Shown here: piece after piece, positions 1 through 5,666 of the stretch
Layout of the letters: the number at the start of each line of letters is the position of its first letter
Numbering within the stretch: the stretch's first letter is position 1
Assembly (NCBI GenBank): GCA_030652805.1
Contig: JAUSPT010000014.1
Coordinates: 1 to 5,666 of the forward strand
Length of the DNA: 5,666 nt
Reading direction: 5' to 3'
Source of the DNA: a bacterium
GTDB lineage: Bacteria > JAHJDO01
Program-made: the position numbers and the translations under genes
The notes under the pieces: generated by a model
What the model saw: the letters and a program-made list of their open reading frames with translations, nothing else
What the model was told of the DNA's origin: nothing
Database searches by the model: none

Positions 1-639
1 TGTTGTGTGCTTGTCCAAATATATGCTGTTTGGAATGCCATTTTTCTCTATATACTCCTTGAAACTATCCATCGCTGGCATTGTCCCTTCATAATCATAA
101 AATCCAGCTGATACATCATTCGTTGCGTCATCTATGTATCCCATCAAAACTAGCTCAGGGCCTCTTCCTTCCAGCCAGTCATGATGCGATCCATCCATCT
201 GTACCATTTCTCCAAAACACTCCCTTCGCTCCCGCCACGCACGATGCTCTTTGTGTTTGCGGCTTACTTTCCACTCTCCTTCTGCTATCAGCCACTTCCG
301 TAAAGTTTCATCACTTAGTTTTATCTTATCTATTTCCAAAAGTTTTTCGCTCGCAAGTAAGGGACCAAACCCTTTGTATTTTTCTTTGTAGAGACTTATG
401 ATCCTGGCTCTTATCTTCTTAGATATCGCTGCATTTGATGGCTTTCCTCGTGATTTATGCGCGATCCCTTTATCTCCTTCTCTCCGAACTGCTTTTACTA
501 TTCTCCTTATCTGTCTCTCGCTTAAATTTAAAACAGCCTTTGCTTCTATCTGCTTTAATTCTCTATCCAGTATCTTGTGAATTACATGCAACCGCTTTAA
601 TTCCCTTTGACTCGCCATGATTATGTCCCTTTCTGCCAT
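1..639 (-). CDS. ISNCY-type DDE transposase, N-terminal 213 residues (3' end cut by window)
   Basis: This minus-strand frame is open from ATG at 639 to the left edge, giving 213 codons without a stop. Residues ~10-65 form a helix-turn-helix region with the motif LNLSERQIRRIVKAVRREG, followed by a basic second helical region (~70-135). The DDE core then begins: QMDGSHHDWLEGRG carries the first catalytic Asp at D149, and IYLDKHTT at the edge carries the probable second Asp, D209. The catalytic Glu would lie off-window. The wording MDGSHHDW...LMGYIDDAT and IYLDKHTT is what I associate with ISNCY family transposases, which cut and join DNA at the element ends. The start at 639 is preferred over the internal ATG at 618 because an AGGAGG lies 5 bases upstream of it. 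No frameshift is seen in the visible part, so the element could be active. Confidence 0.88.
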   Translation of the reverse strand, partial: MAERDIIMASQRELKRLHVIHKILDRELKQIEAKAVLNLSERQIRRIVKAVRREGDKGIAHKSRGKPSNAAISKKIRARIISLYKEKYKGFGPLLASEKLLEIDKIKLSDETLRKWLIAEGEWKVSRKHKEHRAWRERRECFGEMVQMDGSHHDWLEGRGPELVLMGYIDDATNDVSAGFYDYEGTMPAMDSFKEYIEKNGIPNSIYLDKHTT

Positions 640-644
640 AATAC

Positions 645-668
645 CCTCCTCTTAAATCGGGTATTATA
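645..668 (-). promoter_or_regulatory. Transposase SD (645-650) and -10 box (663-668)
   Basis: On the minus strand a perfect TATAAT lies at 668-663, followed 12 bases later by AGGAGG at 650-645 and, after 5 more bases, the ATG. No good -35 hexamer is visible 16-18 bp upstream of the -10, so the promoter may be weak or need another signal. The SD is strong and fixes the transposase start. Confidence 0.55.
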
Positions 669-682
669 GCTTCCTTAAAAGC

Positions 683-723
683 GGACATTTCTATTTTGGC
701 CAAATAGGACATTATCATTTTGG
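683..723 (-). repeat. Two 17-bp subterminal direct repeats of the IS, with a TTTGGCCAAA palindrome
   Basis: Plus-strand 683-699 (GGACATTTCTATTTTGG) and 707-723 (GGACATTATCATTTTGG) match at 14 of 17 bases, spaced 24 bp start to start. The perfect palindrome TTTGGCCAAA at 695-704 sits across the end of the first copy. Repeats of this kind just inside an IS tip are usually transposase-binding sites; that role is inferred here. Confidence 0.65.
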
Positions 724-1068
724 TGTTACAGGCAAAGTATGCCCTTTTACTTTACCCTCCAGTTGATTTGGGCAAACAGGATTTTTACCTATAGGATTAA
801 TAATATACGCTTTAGTGCCGGATGGACACTCTAATTTTCCAGGAAGACACTCTGGAACTAAATCTTCCAGAGTACAATTAGCTCCATTCTCTCTCTTATT
901 GCTAGCTGCCCATTTCTGCTTTGCCCATACAATTTTCCTCATATTGGTTAAGCACGTTTCTTTCCTATAAGCTACCTGATCCTTAATATAACTAGGCACT
1001 GCCATTACACCCAAGAGTAAAATCACGGCTACAATAATAAGAAAATCTATTCTATCCAGTCTTTTCAT
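715..1068 (-). CDS. Small pseudopilin-like membrane protein, C-terminus probably altered by the IS
   Basis: This is a protein of 117 residues with one N-terminal hydrophobic helix (~8-26) ending in AVPSYI, then a soluble region. Helix position and the following helix with ETCLTNMRKIVWAKQKWA match type IV pilin/pseudopilin-like proteins of the short type common in uncultured bacteria. The signal is degenerate: aligned on the closing AVP, Asp8 replaces the usual Glu+5 and Arg3 stands where Gly-1 should be, so prepilin peptidase may not cut it. Five Cys residues (39, 65, 74, 81, 99) could form disulfides or bind metal. The gene starts with an ATGA overlap on the stop of the TPR-like gene, implying translational coupling. 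The last four residues (VTPK) and the stop appear to come from the IS; the native protein probably ended at or near GHTLP. Its role is unknown: minor pilin, secretion pseudopilin or an unrelated anchored protein. Confidence 0.72.
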   Translation of the reverse strand: MKRLDRIDFLIIVAVILLLGVMAVPSYIKDQVAYRKETCLTNMRKIVWAKQKWAASNKRENGANCTLEDLVPECLPGKLECPSGTKAYIINPIGKNPVCPNQLEGKVKGHTLPVTPK

Positions 1069-1802
1069 GGGTACATCTCATCCTTAACTGTTTCGCCCCC
1101 TTGTTCCATTTCAATATATTTTTTCATTTTCTTTATGTGTCTTTCTGCAACCTCAGATTGTGACCAATTTCCATATCCCTTTTTCTTAACAGATTCCCAT
1201 ATTTCCAAAGACTTTTGCCAGTTATGCTGCTTTGCATAGCTATGAGCAAGAATGTGAGAAACATACATTGGATGGTCTTTACACTGCCCAGCTAATGCGA
1301 AGTACTTAGCAGCTTCTGCATATAATTTCAACTTATGGTAATAAACCCAACCGCACTCAAAGAATAAATCATACTTATCTTGATTAAATTTTATGCCTTC
1401 TTTTAGTATATTAACATCTGCCCAATAGCATTTTTCTTTTATTTCAGGATCCTTTACAGCTGCACTGAGGTTATATCCGATATGCCATGCCCATAAAATC
1501 CATGCGTCAAGAAAATGCGGGTCAAGCCATGTAATTGTTCTGAAAATAGGAAACATTTTCTCTTGTTGCTGGTGATCCCAGTAGTAATCTATTCTAAGCC
1601 ACATTAAATCTACAACAATATCCTTAAAACCAAACAAAGTTGCTCCTAAAAATTCCCCTGCCGGAGCAGTAACTAGTTTTCGTTCTGGATGCAGCTCATC
1701 CAAATCCTTATCTATGCTCTTATGCAACGGAATGATTACAACCAGCAATATTAAAATAATAAGAAGAAATATGAAATGTATCTTTTGAGGTCTAAATTTC
1801 AT
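1065..1802 (-). CDS. Membrane-anchored TPR-like protein, function unknown
   Basis: This is a 245-residue protein. An uncleaved N-terminal membrane helix (~9-26) follows a basic start (MKFRPQK), and there is no lipobox, so it is a bitopic protein with its body outside the inner membrane. The rest is helical and rich in Trp, Tyr and His, with TPR-like pairs: ~85-115 (TWLDPHFLDAWILWAWHIGY), ~140-172 (DLFFECGWVYYHKLKLYAEAAKYFALA) and ~175-205 (SHILAHSYAKQHNWQKSLEIWE). The conserved-looking segment ~50-75 (FLGATLFGFKDIVVDLMWLR) precedes the repeats. It overlaps both neighbours by ATGA, 3' of the ABC permease and 5' of the pseudopilin, so the three are probably made in linked amounts. TPR folds bind proteins; a scaffold for the permease or the pseudopilin is a reasonable guess. 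I do not recognise a named family. Confidence 0.7.
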   Translation of the reverse strand: MKFRPQKIHFIFLLIILILLVVIIPLHKSIDKDLDELHPERKLVTAPAGEFLGATLFGFKDIVVDLMWLRIDYYWDHQQQEKMFPIFRTITWLDPHFLDAWILWAWHIGYNLSAAVKDPEIKEKCYWADVNILKEGIKFNQDKYDLFFECGWVYYHKLKLYAEAAKYFALAGQCKDHPMYVSHILAHSYAKQHNWQKSLEIWESVKKKGYGNWSQSEVAERHIKKMKKYIEMEQGGETVKDEMYP

Positions 1803-2557
1803 ACTTCTCTCTTTCTAAAAAATAATATGGCCAGAAGCGTAAATATTATTATATAGTTTAGCCCATAAACAGTAACTTTAAGTATGTGCAGGCCTGATAC
1901 TGCTGTGCCATGAACAATATCACGATTTATATTAAAATTACCAAAATTGGGTAAAAGGTAATAGGCTCCGTCAAGTACAAATTTCAATATAGCACTGCCT
2001 TTTGAGGCCAGATGTCTAAGATACTCAAATATATTTCCTACAATGTAGATAAATAGTGTTAAAGCTATACTTATCCACATGGTAGAAAATGTTGAAAACA
2101 TAATAGCAATAGAACTAAGTAGGGATAAACTGATAAAAATTAGAAACATAGCTTTGAATATTTCAAAATTCAGTACACGCTCCTTTAGATAAAGCACACT
2201 TAAAAACACACCAGTCATAAAACAGAGATTAATGAATAAGGCAAACATTGCGCCAGATAGCTTTCCTAAAATAAGCTCATATCTGTGAACTGGTTTAGAA
2301 AGCACCGCATATATTGTTTTTTTTCCCAGTTCTTCAGTAATTAATCTTGCTCCAAGAATAACCGCTATCAGCAGCCCAAAAATTGTTATAAAGAAAAACC
2401 CCATATCTTTAATCATTTTCATCTCTTCCCGCGGAGTAAAAAACGAAAACATCTTTGTGCTTCCAATAGTAACTAGAGCAAAGATCAACATAATGTTAAA
2501 CATCTTTCCTCTCAACGCTTCCTTAAAGGTATTTTTTGCAATTGCAATGATTCTCAT
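1799..2557 (-). CDS. ABC-2 type transporter permease (NosY-like)
   Basis: This is a 252-residue inner-membrane protein with about six hydrophobic segments (~20-36, 53-71, 102-124, 133-155, 157-178, 228-247). Between the second and third lies the ABC-2 coupling segment at 75-99 (EELGKKTIYAVLSKPVHRYE..LGK), the part that contacts the ATPase in this family, where the pattern is roughly E-x-GT-x-x-x-LLSKPV-R. Length and layout fit ABC2_membrane_2/NosY-like permeases, which export or insert unknown substrates. The start is supported by GGAG six bases upstream (minus strand, 2564-2567). No partner ATPase gene lies next to it; the upstream neighbour is bioD, 20 bp away. The ATPase must be encoded elsewhere or has been lost. 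The substrate cannot be told from the sequence. Confidence 0.85.
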   Translation of the reverse strand: MRIIAIAKNTFKEALRGKMFNIMLIFALVTIGSTKMFSFFTPREEMKMIKDMGFFFITIFGLLIAVILGARLITEELGKKTIYAVLSKPVHRYELILGKLSGAMFALFINLCFMTGVFLSVLYLKERVLNFEIFKAMFLIFISLSLLSSIAIMFSTFSTMWISIALTLFIYIVGNIFEYLRHLASKGSAILKFVLDGAYYLLPNFGNFNINRDIVHGTAVSGLHILKVTVYGLNYIIIFTLLAILFFRKREV

Positions 2558-2577
2558 TTTTTTCTCCTCATAACGTT

Positions 2578-4079
<1,502 letters not shown>

Positions 4080-4090
<11 letters not shown>

Positions 4091-4811
4091 AATCTCTCAA
4101 AAATCCATCCAATAAATTATTAAACTCCTCATGTTTTGTTACAAATGGAACATGCCCTGCACTCTCAAACGCATAAAGAACAGAATTTTTTATTTTGCTA
4201 TGCATGTAATCTGCACAGGCATAAGGACATATCATATCCCCTTTCCCATGAATTAGGAGAGTAGGAACTTTTATAGAGTGTAATTTATCTCTCAGGTCAC
4301 AATTTCTAAGTAATAGTAGGTTCTGTAACATTGTATTTTTGTTACATAGATTTGATGACTCCTTTATTAAATCCAAATCTTCTTTTTTAAAATCTGCATT
4401 CTTCAAAATAAGACTTGCAAAATTGCTTAACATTCTCACAGGTGATTTCCTGAACTTATTGATAAAGCTTTGCATGACAATGTGTGATATACCCGCATCA
4501 TAATCCTCCGAAGCAACAAATTTTGCAGGAGTGCTCACAAGAACAAGTTTTTTCACATACTCAGGGTATTGAAATGCAAAATTAATAGCAATCATGCCAC
4601 CCATTGACCAGCCTACAAGGTTAATGTTCTTTAATTTTAATTTTTTTATAACTCCAAGCAAATGTTCTGTATGTGCTCTCATACAGCCTCCTTTGAGAGA
4701 TACAGCAAGAGTCCTATAATTTTGCCTGAAATATTTGAGTTGATAATTCCAAATAGTTTTAGAAGTTCCCCAGCCAGGAATAAATAAAAGAGGAGGGCAT
4801 AAATTAGTCAT
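4080..4811 (-). CDS. bioH: BioH-like pimeloyl-ACP methyl ester esterase (alpha/beta hydrolase)
   Basis: BioH hydrolyses pimeloyl-ACP methyl ester once the chain has reached seven carbons, ending the BioC-started cycle. The protein is 243 residues with an alpha/beta-hydrolase fold: oxyanion-hole segment FIPGWG (10-15), nucleophile elbow GWSMG (67-71, Ser69), acid in LLIHGKGDMICP (Asp192) and His220 in SAGHVPFVTKHEEF. The PGWG motif, the CDLRDKL..IKVPTLLIHG stretch (171-189) and the GHxPF-xxH-EEF ending resemble BioH rather than other hydrolases. Residues ~110-165 form the helical cap. Direct overlap with bioC strengthens the call. An in-frame stop lies three codons upstream and there is no ATG/GTG/TTG soon after, so ATG 4811 is the only sensible start. 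It lacks a clear SD (see the promoter entry). Other non-homologous esterases (BioG, BioJ, BioK, BioV) can do this job; sequence features favour BioH. Confidence 0.85.
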
Positions 4812-4820
4812 CTGTATTCA

Positions 4821-4850
4821 ATTATATCTTCTCTAAAATAAAGATGTCGC
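4821..4850 (-). promoter_or_regulatory. Candidate promoter of the bio run, giving a nearly leaderless bioH mRNA
   Basis: On the minus strand GCGACA (4850-4845, 4 of 6 to TTGACA) is followed after 18 bp by a perfect TATAAT (4826-4821). The -10 ends only 9 bases before the bioH ATG, so transcription from it would begin about 2-5 bases upstream of the start codon. This fits the absence of a recognisable SD. An alternative is that an earlier promoter reads through. Confidence 0.5.
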
Positions 4851-4882
4851 AGACAAAACTTAATAAAATTCTATCTGCGACA
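4845..4882 (-). terminator. 9-bp inverted repeat between DUF5679 gene and bioH: terminator and/or operator
   Basis: TGTCGCAGA (4845-4853) and TCTGCGACA (4874-4882) are perfect inverted copies around a 20-base AT-rich loop. Read on the minus strand, the hairpin comes 21 bases after the DUF5679 stop and is followed by ATCTTTATTTT, so it can act as a weak Rho-independent terminator. The arm nearer bioH contains the candidate -35 of the bio promoter, so the repeat could equally be an operator for a biotin regulator. It does not match the BirA-type operator as I know it. Confidence 0.5.
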
Positions 4883-4903
4883 CACAAAACAAAAGACAGG
4901 TAA

Positions 4904-5047
4904 TTATTTTTTACCCATTATCCGATACATACCTGTACCGCAGCACGGACAAACGCCTTTCATTGCTTTTCTGCCATTCTTCATTGTAACTTCCTTGGCA
5001 TCTTTCATTTCTTTCTTAGCCTTGCACTTCACACAATAAGCTTCCAT
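4904..5047 (-). CDS. DUF5679-type zinc-ribbon small protein, 47 residues
   Basis: This is a very small complete gene: ATG at 5047, stop TAA at 4904-4906. The protein opens MEAYCVKCKAKKEMKDAKEV and continues TMKNGRKAMKG-VCPCCG-TGMYRIMGKK. The pairs C5/C8 and C33/C36 form a four-Cys zinc ribbon (with an extra C35), and the central KEVTMKNGRKAMKG matches the conserved core I know as DUF5679. Members are tiny cytoplasmic proteins of unknown function, found in many phyla; nucleic-acid binding is plausible but unproven. A strong SD (AAGGAG, 5055-5060) lies 7 bases before the ATG, and a good promoter is further upstream. It seems to be its own transcription unit, ended by the inverted repeat before bioH. 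Confidence 0.88.
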   Translation of the reverse strand: MEAYCVKCKAKKEMKDAKEVTMKNGRKAMKGVCPCCGTGMYRIMGKK

Positions 5048-5054
5048 GATACAT

Positions 5055-5060
5055 CTCCTT
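5055..5060 (-). promoter_or_regulatory. Ribosome binding site of the zinc-ribbon gene
   Basis: Minus-strand AAGGAG ends seven bases before ATG 5047. It is the best SD of the minus-strand genes in the window and supports reading this 47-codon frame as a real gene. Confidence 0.8.
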
Positions 5061-5086
5061 ATGGTTTTTAAAACAACATTGGTCTA

Positions 5087-5114
5087 AGTTTATCATCCCA
5101 TTACCAAAAGTCAA
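5087..5114 (-). promoter_or_regulatory. Sigma-70-type promoter of the zinc-ribbon gene
   Basis: On the minus strand TTGACT (5114-5109, 5 of 6) and TAAACT (5092-5087, 4 of 6) are separated by 16 bp, with a TGA just before the -10 that makes an extended -10 (TGn). Transcription would start near 5080, giving a leader of about 33 bases that contains the SD. Confidence 0.6.
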
Positions 5115-5180
5115 TCTAATTATATCTGGAGTTTGGAAATGGTAAGATACATCCTTACCCCCTAGGTGGAGGATACAAGG

Positions 5181-5212
5181 GACCCCATCCCGACAGCTTT
5201 CGGGATGGGGTC
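5181..5212. repeat. Perfect 13-bp GC-rich hairpin, REP-like
   Basis: GACCCCATCCCGA (5181-5193) and TCGGGATGGGGTC (5200-5212) are exact inverted copies around the 6-base loop CAGCTT. Neither strand has a T-run after the stem, so it is not a standard terminator. An imperfect hairpin around CCTAGG (5151-5174) lies just to the left. High GC in an AT-rich setting and the palindromic form suggest a dispersed REP-type element; copy number cannot be judged from one window. Confidence 0.7.
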
Positions 5213-5408
5213 AGGAAAATATTAATAGTATCTGCGAAAATATTTAAGGAGATAAGGAAAGAAGCATCATGTTTCAAACGATGGTTTGCAGGACTGGTTC
5301 CAAGAGAACGAAAGCCAAGAAAGAAACAGATAGATGAGAAGACTATCGCTATCCAAACTAATGAAACCGCATATTACGAGCAATACGCGCCGGTTACTGT
5401 TTGGCCTG

Positions 5409-5437
5409 CCCCGAACCAGAGTAATCTCGGTTCAGGG
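5409..5437 (+). repeat. Imperfect hairpin, 11 paired bases, TAAT loop
   Basis: CCC-C-GAACC-A-GAG pairs with CTC-GGTTC-A-GGG around a TAAT loop: three stems of 3, 5 and 3 bp with one bulge and one mismatch. ACTGT (5396-5400) and ACAGT (5448-5452) could close an outer stem. It lies inside the start-less open frame, in the most GC-rich part of the window. Function is unknown. Confidence 0.35.
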
Positions 5438-5580
5438 CCTGCGCGGGACAGTCTCTCCCATAAATGGCGAAGGGTTAAAGAATGGGATGACTACATTAAC
5501 GATCCTATGGAGAAAAACGGCAATGAAAAAGGGCACATAGTATATTAAGATATCTTCCTTAAATTTTCCCCAAATAAAGA

Positions 5581-5585
5581 GGAGG
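5581..5585 (+). promoter_or_regulatory. Strong SD of the right-edge gene
   Basis: GGAGG (within AGAGGAGGA) ends eight bases before ATG 5594 on the plus strand. It resembles the GAGGAGG upstream of the left-edge transposase and supports a real gene start here. A perfect palindrome AAGATATCTT lies upstream at 5547-5556. Confidence 0.7.
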
Positions 5586-5593
5586 ATATCATT

Positions 5594-5666
5594 ATGTGCC
5601 CAGTGCGATACTATCAAATTATGAGGAATTGTAAAGATAAAAGGGCTCACCGTTACCAGATGGTAC
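5594..5666 (+). CDS. Probable integrase-type transposase, first 24 residues (cut by window)
   Basis: The frame from ATG 5594 stays open to the edge and reads MCPVRYYQIMRN-CKDKRAHRYQMV. The RYYQ-M-x7-RYQMV opening resembles the N-terminus of helix-turn-helix/rve-core transposases (IS481/IS3-like integrases), where a helix-turn-helix follows; this rests on memory of such starts and only 24 residues. The strong SD supports expression. It is on the opposite strand to the bio run and would place a second mobile element at the right edge. The IS end should lie between 5548 and 5590, but no clear terminal repeat can be shown without the other end. Confidence 0.5.
   Translation, partial: MCPVRYYQIMRNCKDKRAHRYQMV

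Larger units (their letters stand above)
1..730 (-). mobile_element. ISNCY-like insertion sequence, 5' part with one terminus; other end outside window
   Basis: The stretch holds a DDE transposase gene, its promoter and SD, and a repeat-bearing terminal region of about 90 bp. The likely outer tip is at about 730, where the minus strand reads TGTAACACC; TGT is a common start of IS ends. This position is also where the neighbouring pseudopilin ORF departs from its expected C-terminus. The other end, the matching terminal inverted repeat and any target-site duplication are beyond the left edge, so the exact tip is inferred. The element is inserted just behind, or into, the last codons of the pseudopilin gene, in the same orientation as the operon. 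Confidence 0.7.
5120..5548 (+). pseudogene. 142-codon open frame with no usable start; possible gene remnant
   Basis: The frame runs without a stop from just after TAA 5117-5119 to TAA 5546-5548. It has no ATG, GTG or TTG until a late ATG near its end (~5508). The product is not junk-like: KEIRKEASCFKRWFAGLVPR, then RERKPRKKQIDEKTIAIQTN, a Tyr-rich TAYYEQYAPVTVWPAPNQS, and a charged tail HKWRRVKEWDDYINDPMEK. The 13-bp hairpin repeat at 5181-5212 is read in frame as PHPDSFRDGV, so an intact gene might have lost its start when this repeat went in, or the gene may begin at a non-standard codon such as ATA in the AAGGAG-ATA region near 5246-5254. An ATG at 5269 in another frame gives only 22 residues. 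I do not recognise the product. Chance openness in this more GC-rich stretch remains possible. Confidence 0.3.

Noticed and set aside
81-620. Three plus-strand open frames at 81-401, 398-580 and 435-620
   Set aside because: They lie antisense to the transposase, which has DDE motifs, a strong SD and a 213-codon frame; none has a plausible SD or domain.
4845-4882. Inverted repeat as a classical BirA operator
   Set aside because: Arms TGTCGCAGA/TCTGCGACA do not resemble the TTGTAAACC-type biotin operator; kept as an unassigned operator or terminator.
5181-5212. Hairpin as a Rho-independent terminator
   Set aside because: No T-run follows the stem on either strand (AGGAAAAT on plus, CCTTGTATC on minus).
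5334-5540. Plus-strand 68-codon frame from ATG 5334
   Set aside because: No SD, and its composition is less protein-like than the overlapping frame 5120-5548.
5432-5650. Minus-strand 72-codon hydrophobic frame
   Set aside because: It begins inside the start of the right-edge gene, has no SD, and its hydrophobic look is what antisense of charged, AT-rich coding gives.

Overview
The window looks like AT-rich bacterial chromosome, with both edges cut through transposase-type genes. Almost everything between them is packed on the minus strand. The tight layout (ATGA overlaps, short gaps), the degenerate pseudopilin and the membrane-anchored TPR-like protein resemble arrangements I associate with uncultured phyla such as Candidatus Omnitrophota. 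That placement is inference and cannot be proven from 5.7 kb.

Layout, left to right. Positions 1-730 hold the 5' part of an insertion sequence: a DDE transposase of the ISNCY type (minus strand, running off the left edge), its promoter and SD, and a terminal region with two 17-bp subterminal direct repeats. The IS end appears to lie inside the last codons of the next gene. Positions 715-4811 are one minus-strand run of six genes, read right to left: bioH-like esterase, bioC methyltransferase, bioD dethiobiotin synthetase, an ABC-2 type permease, a membrane-anchored TPR-like protein, and a small pseudopilin-like protein. Gene junctions overlap or are separated by at most 20 bp, so one transcript is likely. 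A candidate promoter lies 10-40 bp upstream of bioH. One arm of a 9-bp inverted repeat overlaps its -35, which could be an operator, a terminator for the gene upstream, or both. Positions 4904-5047 encode a 47-residue zinc-ribbon protein (DUF5679 type) with its own good promoter and SD. Positions 5048-5593 have no convincing gene. They hold the zinc-ribbon promoter, a perfect 13-bp hairpin resembling REP-type repeats, and a 142-codon plus-strand open frame with no usable start codon. At 5594 a new plus-strand gene with a strong SD begins, and its 24 visible residues resemble the N-terminus of an integrase-type transposase.

Function: BioC methylates malonyl-ACP/CoA so that fatty-acid synthesis can build a pimeloyl methyl ester, BioH removes the methyl group, and BioD makes dethiobiotin. 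bioF, bioA and bioB are not in the window. The downstream trio (permease without an ATPase, TPR-like membrane protein, pseudopilin) looks like a separate envelope module sharing the transcript. It is the least understood part of the window and the best candidate for an undescribed system.
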